From assembly GCF_001426665.1 (NCBI RefSeq), contig NZ_LMEY01000012.1, positions 372,001 to 436,000 on the forward strand: a stretch of 64,000 bases of DNA, read 5' to 3'. Of the stretch, positions 16,321 through 24,713 are shown piece after piece. The DNA is from Rhizobium sp. Root1334. GTDB taxonomy: Bacteria > Pseudomonadota > Alphaproteobacteria > Rhizobiales > Rhizobiaceae. Each line of letters begins with the position of its first letter. Positions within the stretch are counted from its first letter, which is position 1. The notes under the pieces were generated by a model, which worked only from the letters and a program-made list of their open reading frames with translations, did not search any database and was not told the origin of the DNA. The translations under genes and the position numbers were made by a program.

Positions 16321-17913
16321 GTGCACATAACAAAAGTCGTCATCAAAAATTACCGTTGTCTCCTGGATTCGACCGTTGATCTCAATCCAAACCTAAATGT
16401 CATTGTCGGCGACAATGAATGCGGAAAATCGACCCTCCTGGAAGCAATACACCTCGCCTTGAGCGGTCAGATCAATGGCCGTGCTATCCAGGGCGAACTG
16501 CACCCTTATCTTTTCAATTCCAAGGTGGTCAGCCATTACATTGCGATACTGCACAAGAAGTATGTCGGCCCGCCGCCGCCGATTCTGATTGAACTTTACT
16601 TCTCAGACGATCCAGCGCTGACAAAGCTAAAAGGGCGGATAAACTCCCTGAAGCTCGACGTCCCAGGCGTCAGAATGCTGATCGAATTCAATGAAGGCTA
16701 CCGGGCTGAGTACGAGGACTATATCGCCGATCCCTCGCTCATCCGAACAATTCCGGTAGAGCATTACATTGTTCGGTGGCGCGATTTCGCTGACAACGAT
16801 GTGACAGCACGTTCCATTCCAGTTCGACCAAGCTACATCGACGCGAGCACCCTGCGGAACAATGGTGTTGCCAATCGATACGTCCTGGATGTGGTCAAGG
16901 ACAGCCTGACTCGTGAGGAGCAGGTTAGTCTCGCTCTCTCATATCGGCAGATGAAAGATCGCTTTCTGGCCGACCCTAAGGTTGCAGCCATCAACTCAGG
17001 CCTTGAGGCGAAAAAAGGGCATGTTTCTGACAAGGCGATCACCGTGTCGCTCGACAGTTCGGCTCGGGCAAGCTGGGAGTCAGGTGTGATGCCGCACCTT
17101 GATGAGATTCCGATGACGCTTATTGGCAAGGGTGAGCAAAGCGCCGTCAAGATCAAGCTAGCCCTGGATGTTGCGGACAACTCCCACATTTTCCTGATCG
17201 AGGAAGCCGAGAACCATCTTTCATTTACAAATCTCGCAAGCTTGATCGCTCATATCGCCGCCAAACGTGGAGACCGGCAGCTGCTGATAACCACACACAG
17301 CAGCTACGTAATGAACAAGCTCGGAGTGGATTCGGTTTTGATGTTCATGAACGGCATCGCGACCAAGCTAACGGCGCTCGATTCGAAGACCCGAGATTAC
17401 TTCCTGAAACTACCAGGCTACGACACGCTGCGACTGGTGCTCTCAAAGCGTGCGATCCTAGTTGAAGGGCCATCCGATGAGCTTGTTGTGCAGAAAGCCT
17501 TTCATCGAAGGCACGGCAAGATGCCCATTGAGGCGGGGGTCGACGTCATCAGTGTCAGCTCTCTCGCATTCAAACGCTTTTTGGAGATCGCGGACATATT
17601 GAACATCAAGGTCGACGTGGTGACCGACAACGATGGAGACGTGGCTCGGCTGCAGCAAAAATACGCCGATTATCTCAATCATAAACACATCGCACTTCAG
17701 TACGATCCCGACGAGAGTGCCAGGACACTGGAACCCCAACTGCTCAAGGCCAATGGCCGGGTTGTGTTGAATGATATCCTGGGCACCACGTACGCCACGG
17801 ACGAAGACCTGTTGAAGTTCATGCAGAATAACAAGACTGAGGTCGCCCTACGGCTTTTCGAAACCGACAAAGCGTGGAACGTACCGGAGTATATCAACCG
17901 TGCGGTCGCCTAA
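16321..17913 (+). CDS. gajA: OLD-family ATP-dependent endonuclease (GajA-like, Gabija-like defence)
   Basis: This 530-aa protein starts at GTG 16321 with GGGGA upstream. The N-terminal ABC-type ATPase has Walker A GDNECGKST at 30-38, a Q/signature region GKGEQSAVKIKLAL near 265-280, Walker B FLIEEAENHL near 291-298 and the H-loop THSS near 325. A TOPRIM nuclease domain follows, with Glu382 (LVEGPSDE) and the acidic set D436-N-D438-G-D440. This order and length match class 2 OLD nucleases such as GajA (about 570 aa), which nick DNA when nucleotide pools drop during phage infection. It overlaps the helicase gene by 14 nt, so the two are co-translated. Family and pairing are clear. Activity against phage is inferred from the family. 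Confidence 0.85.
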   Translation: MHITKVVIKNYRCLLDSTVDLNPNLNVIVGDNECGKSTLLEAIHLALSGQINGRAIQGELHPYLFNSKVVSHYIAILHKKYVGPPPPILIELYFSDDPALTKLKGRINSLKLDVPGVRMLIEFNEGYRAEYEDYIADPSLIRTIPVEHYIVRWRDFADNDVTARSIPVRPSYIDASTLRNNGVANRYVLDVVKDSLTREEQVSLALSYRQMKDRFLADPKVAAINSGLEAKKGHVSDKAITVSLDSSARASWESGVMPHLDEIPMTLIGKGEQSAVKIKLALDVADNSHIFLIEEAENHLSFTNLASLIAHIAAKRGDRQLLITTHSSYVMNKLGVDSVLMFMNGIATKLTALDSKTRDYFLKLPGYDTLRLVLSKRAILVEGPSDELVVQKAFHRRHGKMPIEAGVDVISVSSLAFKRFLEIADILNIKVDVVTDNDGDVARLQQKYADYLNHKHIALQYDPDESARTLEPQLLKANGRVVLNDILGTTYATDEDLLKFMQNNKTEVALRLFETDKAWNVPEYINRAVA

Positions 17914-18970
17914 CCGGATCGTCATCGCCGCTGCGGGTGGTGGAAAGACAACACGCATCGTTGACGAAGTGCTGGCCGACAAATCAATGCGGTCAGCTAT
18001 CATCACCTATACGCGGAATAACGTTCGAGAAATCCAATCCAAGTTCCATCAACTAGGTCAGACCATCCCGCCGCATGTCGAAATCATTCCCTGGTACACC
18101 TTCCTTCTTCGCGAAATGGCTCGGCCGTATAGGAACCACAAATACGAGAAGCGCATAGACGGAATTTTTTGGACGGAAACGACGGTCGACAGGTTTGCTC
18201 CCAAATCGGACGCTGGCCGCTATTATTTCGGTAATTCGTCGACCATCTACTCGAACAAGCTCGCGGAATTTGTCTGCGATTGTAACGCGATATCCAAGAA
18301 CGCCATTATCCGCCGGTTGGATCAGCGCTTCGAACGGGTCTACATCGATGAAATTCAGGATTTCGCTGGATATGACCTCGACATCCTCGAACTGATGCTC
18401 AGGTCCAATCTTGAAGTGGTTCTTGTGGGCGATCCCCGACAATCCACTTTTACGACCAACAATTCCAACCGTCACAAGGGCTTTCGAGGGCCCGATATCA
18501 TCAAGAAATTTCGGGAATGGGAGAAAAAGAAGCTCGTTGAACTGCAGCATCTGGTCGAGACTCACCGGTGCAACCAACGGATCGCAGACCTAGCCGACAG
18601 CTTCTATCCCGACCACGAAAAGACTCAGTCGCGAAACAAGGACATGACCGGTCATGACGGCGTGTTTTCGATAAAGAAGGGGAACGTAGCCGAGTACCTC
18701 AGCAAGTTTAAGTCGCAGGTGCTGCGATTATCCGTGAAAACGGATTGCGCTGGTTTTCCAGCTCTGAACTTTGGAGAGTCCAAGGGCATGACTTTCGACC
18801 GAATACTAATATTCCCGCATAAGAAGGCCCAGAAATGGCTGGAGACGGGAGACTATGAGCATGTGAGCGGTGTCAAACCCGAGCTGTACGTCGGAATTAC
18901 TAGGGCCCGCTACAGCGTGACATTTGTGTACGACGGAACCTCAGCTCTGAAAGAGGTCATCCCGCACTAG
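17900..18970 (+). CDS. gajB: UvrD/PcrA-like helicase, compact (GajB-like)
   Basis: This 356-aa SF1 helicase-like protein has Walker A AAAGGGKTT near residues 9-17, Walker B DEIQD at 150-154, motif III GDPRQS near 177 and motif VI VGITRAR near 333. It is clearly shorter than UvrD/PcrA (700 aa) and than GajB of Bacillus Gabija (about 500 aa): the 1B and 2B inserts are reduced or missing, so it may act as a DNA-end or ssDNA sensor rather than a processive helicase. It begins inside the 3' end of the OLD nuclease gene. The pairing of OLD nuclease and UvrD-like protein is the hallmark of Gabija-type defence. Confidence 0.82.
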   Translation: MRSPNRIVIAAAGGGKTTRIVDEVLADKSMRSAIITYTRNNVREIQSKFHQLGQTIPPHVEIIPWYTFLLREMARPYRNHKYEKRIDGIFWTETTVDRFAPKSDAGRYYFGNSSTIYSNKLAEFVCDCNAISKNAIIRRLDQRFERVYIDEIQDFAGYDLDILELMLRSNLEVVLVGDPRQSTFTTNNSNRHKGFRGPDIIKKFREWEKKKLVELQHLVETHRCNQRIADLADSFYPDHEKTQSRNKDMTGHDGVFSIKKGNVAEYLSKFKSQVLRLSVKTDCAGFPALNFGESKGMTFDRILIFPHKKAQKWLETGDYEHVSGVKPELYVGITRARYSVTFVYDGTSALKEVIPH

Positions 18971-19010
18971 GTCATGGTAGCGTTCATTGAAGCTGTCCAG
19001 TCTCCAGCGC

Positions 19011-19104
19011 GTCCTTGGTGCCTCTTTGGAAGACTTCGATGCCATCGAAAAGGTCATAACGCAGGGCCTCCCGTGTTGAGACGGCGGCGACCTACGGGCG
19101 GTGA
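19011..19104 (+). pseudogene. Decayed 3' fragment of a paralogue of the 312-aa gene
   Basis: Reading from 19011 gives LGASLEDFDAIEKVITQGLP, which matches AASEGDLDAMEKLTKQGFP near the end of the 312-aa protein. A deletion then shifts the frame, and 19087-19104 is an exact 18-base copy of 16096-16113, the last codons and stop of that gene (24 of 27 bases match when extended). No start or upstream portion survives. The fragment follows the helicase stop by about 40 bases, so the Gabija-like pair is bracketed by two copies of the same gene end. Confidence 0.7.
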
Positions 19105-19210
19105 TGCCGTAGCTGCAATTTCTTGGGGAATTCTGCCAGCAAGGTAAGTTTTCGTTGCGAAGCTGTTCCGATATCGCTCAATGTCAACTCATTAGGGATC
19201 GGGGCAGCCA

Positions 19211-19780
19211 ATGAAGAATGATCAACAAGAAGCGTATGAACGGGTACTTACATCGTCACTTGCTCGGGTTCTGGATTTTCTGAAATTTGCAGAAACCAAA
19301 AACGCTGCTTTGCTTACATTTGCCTCTGCCTCAATCGTGGCTTCGATTAGCAATCTGAACAATGCCACGCTCGCAAACGAGTGGAGAACGGCTTTCACGT
19401 TTGCGTTGCCGTTGTTCATTCTCGCGGCGTTGACGGCATTATATTCATTTCTCCCGAAGACCTTGTTGAACAGCTTCCACAAAGACCCGGACCAATCGAA
19501 GGCTCTCTTGTACTTTGGTGATGCTGCTTCCTTTGCTCCCGCTGCATATAAACAGCGGGTATCGGAGCGATACTTTCCGCCGGAAAATGAATCCGCGACA
19601 CAAAACTATCTGGACGACTTGGCGATCCAAATTGCTGTCAACAGTCAGATCACCAAGCGAAAACTTACGATCTTCAACACCGGCGCATTGATCGTGTTTT
19701 CTGCGATCCTTGTTGTCGCGATTCCCGGCATCATCAATCTGTGGCGGCTTTTATCGGCGCTAGTCGGGAGCAATCCATGA
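19211..19780 (+). CDS. pycTM: Pycsar membrane effector (PycTM/DUF5706-like)
   Basis: This 189-aa protein starts with FAETKNAALLTFASASIVAS at about residues 27-46, the characteristic first helix of Pycsar TM effectors. A second hydrophobic segment lies at about 62-82 (TFALPLFILAALTALYSF), and a C-terminal membrane segment at 157-180 (ALIVFSAILVVAIPGI). In Pycsar defence such proteins bind a cyclic pyrimidine nucleotide made by the neighbouring cyclase and permeabilise the membrane, stopping the infected cell. Its stop overlaps the cyclase ATG (ATGA). Effector-before-cyclase order is the reverse of the first-described systems. The assignment rests on the membrane pattern together with the adjacent cyclase. 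Confidence 0.8.
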   Translation: MKNDQQEAYERVLTSSLARVLDFLKFAETKNAALLTFASASIVASISNLNNATLANEWRTAFTFALPLFILAALTALYSFLPKTLLNSFHKDPDQSKALLYFGDAASFAPAAYKQRVSERYFPPENESATQNYLDDLAIQIAVNSQITKRKLTIFNTGALIVFSAILVVAIPGIINLWRLLSALVGSNP

Positions 19781-20751
19781 CGATCAAGGACCTGCGCGAT
19801 GAGATTGTCGAGGAAGTCAGCACTATCCTGGCGGCAGACTTTCAGATTGATGTGACGGGGACAAAGACGGTCCCACATTCAGGTGACCCGGCAATAACGT
19901 TTCCAAACTTGGACGCCAAGCGACAAGGCGCGAAGTTGATCGAGACCTGCGTACTTTACATCGACATACGCCGATCAACCGAGCTGAATATCACCCACAA
20001 ACCTAAGACGGTAGCAAAGCTCTACTCAGCTTTTGTCAGGGCAATGACACGCTGTGCTCGTCACCATAAGGGCCACGTCAGAGGCATTATCGGTGACCGC
20101 GTCATGGTTATATTTGATACCGCAGACGCGTATGTAAATGCCGTGGAATGCGCGATTGCGATGAATACAATCTCCCAGCATGTTATAAATCTGCATTTCA
20201 AGCGAGGAGAGGTTGAATGCGGCATTGGGATCGATGCGGGGAATATGTTAGCGACCAAAACAGGCGTCCGTCGTCGGGGTGTTGATCAAGCGGCCTACCG
20301 AAATCTCGTATGGCTGGGAAGACCGGCGAACGTCGCAAGCAAGCTGACGGACTTGGCAAACAAGCCGGAGGAAAGCGTTCCGATTCCAATCGTATCTGCC
20401 CACTTCAAGTCACCCCTTGGCATTTTCGCCGGTTTGGGTGGCGATGGAACCTGGAGAGACTTTTATCCTAGTGACTTCGTACGGCAACTCTCATCCGAAC
20501 TGCTCGGCAATCGCCTCCAGCATTCTGACCCAAACTTCCAAATGATGTTGGTATCTGAACGGAGCATTGTCACCCGAGAGGCAACAAAACCGATCATGAT
20601 GACGGAGACTGTCTGGAACGGTTTCAAAGCAGCCAAGCCAGCAGACAATTCAGTCGTCAACGCCTGGTTCTCGGAAGTCTCCATCAAGGTGCCAGGATAC
20701 ACGGGAAAGGTTTACGCCGGAGATGTGATTTTCCCCGCGCTTAAAACCTGA
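19777..20751 (+). CDS. pycC: Pycsar-type class III nucleotidyl cyclase
   Basis: The ATG at 19777 is chosen because it overlaps the effector stop and is preceded by GGGAGC. This gives 324 aa. Residues 55-190 form a class III cyclase domain: the metal-binding Asp63 in LYIDIRRST and Asp107 in IIGDRVMVIFD, and the GIGIDAGNM segment. The protein lacks membrane segments, unlike most adenylate cyclases, and has an extra C-terminal region of about 110 residues. PycC enzymes make cCMP or cUMP on infection. Which pyrimidine is used cannot be told here. With the upstream membrane effector this forms a complete two-gene Pycsar system. Confidence 0.82.
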   Translation: MTIKDLRDEIVEEVSTILAADFQIDVTGTKTVPHSGDPAITFPNLDAKRQGAKLIETCVLYIDIRRSTELNITHKPKTVAKLYSAFVRAMTRCARHHKGHVRGIIGDRVMVIFDTADAYVNAVECAIAMNTISQHVINLHFKRGEVECGIGIDAGNMLATKTGVRRRGVDQAAYRNLVWLGRPANVASKLTDLANKPEESVPIPIVSAHFKSPLGIFAGLGGDGTWRDFYPSDFVRQLSSELLGNRLQHSDPNFQMMLVSERSIVTREATKPIMMTETVWNGFKAAKPADNSVVNAWFSEVSIKVPGYTGKVYAGDVIFPALKT

Positions 20752-20813
20752 ACTTCGCCGTTCCGGCCGGACTTCGGCCTTCTGATAGTGTCATCGATCA
20801 CACGAAACCTCGC

Positions 20814-20827
20814 GGGAGGCCAAGCTG
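20814..20827 (+). promoter_or_regulatory. Ribosome binding site that selects a CTG start
   Basis: GGGAGG at 20814-20819 is followed after 5 bases by CTG at 20825-20827. No ATG, GTG or TTG is in frame between the upstream stop at 20786 and codon 29 of the reading frame, and starting later would remove the conserved GNGFDL motif. Confidence 0.7.
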
Positions 20828-21709
20828 ACAAACAAGCTGTTTATCATTGGGAATGGCTTTGACCTTCATCACGGCATCGCTTCGAAATACTCCGATTTTG
20901 CAACGTACTTGGAGCACGTGGATCAAGAAACCTTCCGCATCGCTGAAGATTATGTCGTGCCGGATAGGGACCTTTGGAGCGTCCTTGAAGAGTGCCTAGC
21001 TCAGGTTGACGTAGATCAAATCGAAGATCATGCAGCCAATTTTCTAATGTCCTATGGCGCAGATGATTGGAGCGACTCTGGGCACCACGACTATGAATAT
21101 GAGATGGAGCAGATTTGCTCAGCCATCTCGAAAGACCTGCGCAGAAATTTCGCTGACTGGGTTCGACAGATTGAGATTCAGGCGAGCCCTGCGTTTCCAG
21201 TGCGGTGCATCGATCCGAACGCTTCATTTCTTAACTTCAACTACACCCCCACCCTTCAGCGTCTTTACGACGTTGCTGACAATCGGGTTCTCCATATCCA
21301 TGGATCGGCTTCGGACGTCGCCGCCGACATTATACTTGGCCATGGATGGGATCGCCGAGCATCCGACCTTCGCTCGCGCTTCACCAATGAGGGTACTGAT
21401 GTTCGTGTGGCAGGAGGCTTTCAACTGATTGACGATCTCCTGGCCGAAACATTCAAGCCTACGAAGGACATCCTGGCTCGTAACAAGACATTCTTCGAAG
21501 GGCTCAAAACCGTCACCGAAGTTTTCGTTCTCGGGCATTCCTTGGCACCAGTCGACGGAATGTACTTTCACGCGGTCCTAGATCAGGTTCACCCGGATAC
21601 TCAGTGGACCGTCAGCTACTATAAGGACGAGAACGCCACGAGGTCCGCAGCCGAAGACATTGGCATTGCAGGGTCGCGCCTTCGCCTTAGGCCGCTGAAT
21701 GCTCTGTAA
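20825..21709 (+). CDS. abiH: AbiH-type abortive infection protein, CTG start
   Basis: Taken from CTG at 20825 the protein has 294 aa. The N-terminus KLFIIGNGFDLHHGIASKYS is the AbiH family signature. The middle has FNYTPTLQRLYDV and VLHIHGSA, and the C-terminal third has FVLGHSLAPVDGMYF, all standard AbiH blocks. The protein is predicted cytoplasmic. AbiH was first described as a lactococcal phage-resistance protein whose mechanism is unknown. Family membership is strong, and the non-standard start is inferred from the ribosome site and the conserved N-terminus. It is the last gene of the island before the tRNA-Arg and runs in the same direction as the Pycsar genes, about 70 bases after pycC. 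Confidence 0.85.
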   Translation: MTNKLFIIGNGFDLHHGIASKYSDFATYLEHVDQETFRIAEDYVVPDRDLWSVLEECLAQVDVDQIEDHAANFLMSYGADDWSDSGHHDYEYEMEQICSAISKDLRRNFADWVRQIEIQASPAFPVRCIDPNASFLNFNYTPTLQRLYDVADNRVLHIHGSASDVAADIILGHGWDRRASDLRSRFTNEGTDVRVAGGFQLIDDLLAETFKPTKDILARNKTFFEGLKTVTEVFVLGHSLAPVDGMYFHAVLDQVHPDTQWTVSYYKDENATRSAAEDIGIAGSRLRLRPLNAL

Positions 21710-21910
21710 TGAATGGGTGTCGGAATCGCTCCTCCCGCCGACGTATCTCGGTGCGAACCCGCCGCTAACGAAGGACCGCTGATGGCCAAAGCGAAAGCCC
21801 CGTCAATTAACGCTGTTGAAGCTGGCAACCTACTTCCGATTCTCACCAGGTGCGTCGGTGACTCTCAGAAGGTTGTCGTTTGTTTCAACAGATGTGTCGG
21901 GCTATATGAA

Positions 21911-21987
<77 letters not shown>

Positions 21988-22025
21988 GCTTGGAGGAGGT
22001 TTCCCTCCTGAACCGGCGTCCTGGA

Positions 22026-22331
22026 TCAATGGGTCCAGGGCTGCGTACGGCTGAACCGGAAATTATCGCTGTAGGACACGCTTTTGCGGGTCGGTTCCTT
22101 CGGCGCGATGACACGGTATTCGATGCTGTTGCGCTCGGCATAGGCAACAGCCTGTTCAGCTGTTTCGAATGTCAGCTTGACCTGCTGACGCGTATCGGCC
22201 GAACTCGTATAGCCCATGATCGGGTCAATGGTGCGCGGCGTTTCCTGATCGAACTCAAGAACCCACAAATTCGTCTTGGCCTTGCCAGACTGCATGGCGG
22301 TTTTTGCGGGTCGATAGATTTTCGCGGACAT
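22026..22331 (-). CDS. Complex I accessory subunit, NDUFS4-like (ETC complex I subunit)
   Basis: With the start at 22329-22331 this is a 101-aa protein. The upstream extension in frame is Arg-rich and not conserved in character. The sequence MSAKIYRPAKTAMQSG, then WVLEFDQETPRTIDPIMGYTSS, matches the alphaproteobacterial homologue of NDUFS4, a peripheral-arm subunit of NADH:ubiquinone oxidoreductase (Pfam ETC_C1_NDUFA4). The middle segment FETAEQAVAYAERN is also typical. It stands alone beside the tRNA-Arg. Confidence 0.9.
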   Translation of the reverse strand: MSAKIYRPAKTAMQSGKAKTNLWVLEFDQETPRTIDPIMGYTSSADTRQQVKLTFETAEQAVAYAERNSIEYRVIAPKEPTRKSVSYSDNFRFSRTQPWTH

Positions 22332-22565
22332 ATTTTTGGCGGCTCCACCATGGTTCACTGCTGCCGGCGGCGCAATGCGCAGCCGGTGTCTGCGCATTGC
22401 CATAGCGCAGAACGAATTAAAACGAAATGACCTTGCTGAGATATATCCGCCAATTTTGCCATCTGCGCCGTTTCGCAGCAAAAAGCGAGCGCTTCACAAG
22501 CGGCGCGTGAAGCCGAACAAGCAAAGGCCTCTTGCGCTACCGATGTAACAAATTGGGAAAATCAA

Positions 22566-22642
<77 letters not shown>

Positions 22643-22738
22643 TGACCCGTCGATGGCGGGGAGATACACGCTTCCCCCTGCCCCTGCAACACCTAAATTG
22701 CACAATTCCACAGATGCGCCAAAGGATTGACCGGATGG

Positions 22739-23224
22739 TCAGGGCTTCAAATCGGAGATGCGCTGACTATCGACAACATCGCCCGTCGCAATACCTAGGC
22801 GATTGACGGTGCCTGCATTCAATTCGAGAACGAAAGCGACCGGAACGCGCGAATCAATGATGGCTTCCGACAGCGGTACGGCGTTCTCACGAATCGTCTC
22901 TATCCTGCCGTCCTTGGCGATGAACAGCATGTCGAGTGGAAGATAGGTGTTCTTCATCCACATCATCACTTGCCGCGTCACACCGAAATCAAACAGCATG
23001 CCGTGGTCGCGCGCCATATGGCGTCGGTTCATCAGGCCCTGCGATCGCTGCTCGTTGTCCACTGCCAGTTCGACGGTGAATTTATGCACCTTGCCGCCAG
23101 TGGAGATGATCTGCAAAGGCGCGGTTTCGAAGGTGACGTCAGCGGCGGCAGCGAAAAAAGGAACAAGCCACAAAAAAAGCGCCACGAGGGCGCTTCCGGC
23201 GAGGCGCAGACAATAAGTGCGCAT
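22739..23224 (-). CDS. DUF192-family exported protein
   Basis: This 161-aa protein has a signal peptide at residues 1-27 (LVALFLWLVPFFAAAAD). The mature part is a DUF192 domain with ELAVDNEQRSQGLMNRR, MLFDF and MWMKNTYLPLDMLFI, the conserved core of the family. The function of DUF192 proteins is unknown. Its ATG overlaps the stop of the cold-shock gene by one base, so the two are translated together. Confidence 0.85.
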   Translation of the reverse strand: MRTYCLRLAGSALVALFLWLVPFFAAAADVTFETAPLQIISTGGKVHKFTVELAVDNEQRSQGLMNRRHMARDHGMLFDFGVTRQVMMWMKNTYLPLDMLFIAKDGRIETIRENAVPLSEAIIDSRVPVAFVLELNAGTVNRLGIATGDVVDSQRISDLKP

Positions 23225-23802
23225 TAGTGTGCCCGGCCTACTGGTGCCGGTATGTCAGGATGAATTTCGGCGGCCATCAGACCCTTGTCCCCATCGCCGA
23301 AACGCACCAGAACGGTCTGACCGGGACGCAGTTCGGTAAGCCCGAAACGACGCAGGGTTTCCATATGGATGAAAATATCCTCTGTACCGTCGCCGCGCGT
23401 CAGGAAGCCGAACCCCTTGGTGCGGTTGAACCACTTGACCAGGCATCGCTCCAGCCCGCTGGTCGGCGTCACCTGAACGTGGGTCTTGACCGGCGGCAGC
23501 TGCGAGGGATGGATTGCCGTCGACTGATCCATGGAGAGAATACGGAAAGCCTGATAGCCGCGGTCACGCCTTTGAATGAGCGCAACCACGCGGGCGCCCT
23601 CAAGCACGGTCTGGTAGCCGTCGCGGCGCAGGCATGTGACGTGAACCAGGACATCCTGCATGCCGTTGTCGGGAATGATAAAGCCGAATCCCTTGGCAAC
23701 GTCGAACCATTTGATGACGCCGGTTATTTCAACCAGATCGAGAGCGTCATTGGCAAAATCGTCATCCGGCGTGACGCCCTTTGCTGAAATTCTGTCCGCC
23801 AT
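23224..23802 (-). CDS. Double cold-shock-domain protein
   Basis: This 192-aa protein has two cold-shock domains. The first (about 28-92) carries IKWFDVAKGFGFI and DVLVHV, the RNP1/RNP2-type nucleic-acid-binding strands. The second (about 120-185) carries VKWFNRTKGFGFL and DIFIHM. Such two-domain proteins are common in Rhizobiales and bind single-stranded RNA or DNA. It heads a two-gene unit with the DUF192 protein. Confidence 0.92.
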   Translation of the reverse strand: MADRISAKGVTPDDDFANDALDLVEITGVIKWFDVAKGFGFIIPDNGMQDVLVHVTCLRRDGYQTVLEGARVVALIQRRDRGYQAFRILSMDQSTAIHPSQLPPVKTHVQVTPTSGLERCLVKWFNRTKGFGFLTRGDGTEDIFIHMETLRRFGLTELRPGQTVLVRFGDGDKGLMAAEIHPDIPAPVGRAH

Positions 23803-23998
23803 TGCCTATCCAGCCCCTCGATTACGCGTCACATCATTACGGTTAACTGATTCTTGACGATCAGAATAACATCGTCCCGCCGCACATGTGCAAGCCCCCG
23901 GATGAAATTTGCCGTCAAAGCACATTAGCCGCCGAGCCTTGCCTCTGGCTGGTTGTCGGCTAAATATACTCCATCTTCCGCAAAACAAGGATATACCA

Positions 23999-24439
23999 AT
24001 GCGTTATCTGCACACGATGGTTCGCGTCAAAGATCTGGACGCTTCACTTCACTTCTGGGTCAAGCTGTTTGGCCTTGTGGAAATTCGCCGCTACGAGAAT
24101 GAAAAGGGCCGCTTCACCCTGATTTTTCTCGCCGCTCCCGGCGATCTCGATCACGCCAAGGCAGAATTGTCGCCCTGCCTGGAACTCACCTACAATTGGG
24201 ACACCGAGGATTACACCGGCGGCCGCAATTTCGGCCACCTGGCCTACGAGGTCGACGACATCTATGCGACCTGCCAGCATCTGATGGACGGCGGCGTCAT
24301 CATCAACCGGCCGCCACGCGATGGCCACATGGCCTTCGTCCGCTCGCCGGACGGCATCTCCATCGAAATCCTGCAGAAGGGTGAGAGCCTTGCGTCGCAG
24401 GAACCCTGGGCCTCGATGGGCAATACCGGCGCCTGGTAA
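23999..24439 (+). CDS. gloA: Glyoxalase I-like VOC protein (lactoylglutathione lyase)
   Basis: The ATG at 23999 follows AAGG and yields 146 aa, the length of GloA. Metal ligand positions are present: His5 (YLHTMVRV), Glu in LELTYNWD, His in NFGHLAYEV and Glu in SIEILQKGE. The enzyme converts the methylglyoxal-glutathione hemithioacetal to S-lactoylglutathione in the cytosol. The tail EPWASMGNTGAW is typical of proteobacterial GloA. It is monocistronic. Confidence 0.9.
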   Translation: MRYLHTMVRVKDLDASLHFWVKLFGLVEIRRYENEKGRFTLIFLAAPGDLDHAKAELSPCLELTYNWDTEDYTGGRNFGHLAYEVDDIYATCQHLMDGGVIINRPPRDGHMAFVRSPDGISIEILQKGESLASQEPWASMGNTGAW

Positions 24440-24713
24440 GCTCCGCACAATGCGACTGGGCGATATCTGCCACTGCTTTCCAGCACCGATGGTTGCTGGG
24501 CTGCACGTATCGCCTGCGTCAGCGCAGGTTTACAAATACCGGTACGTTCACTAATGTTTGAACGAAACGTTAAGGGAATAAAGGTGCACACAGCGTTACG
24601 CTGGCAGGCACTTTATCCCCGGTTGAACCGGTCAAACCGCAATGGAGGAGGTGTGGCGATCCTTTAACAGGGGCCACGCTGATCGTGCGGTTTGGCGCGT
24701 CTGATGAAAGGCC

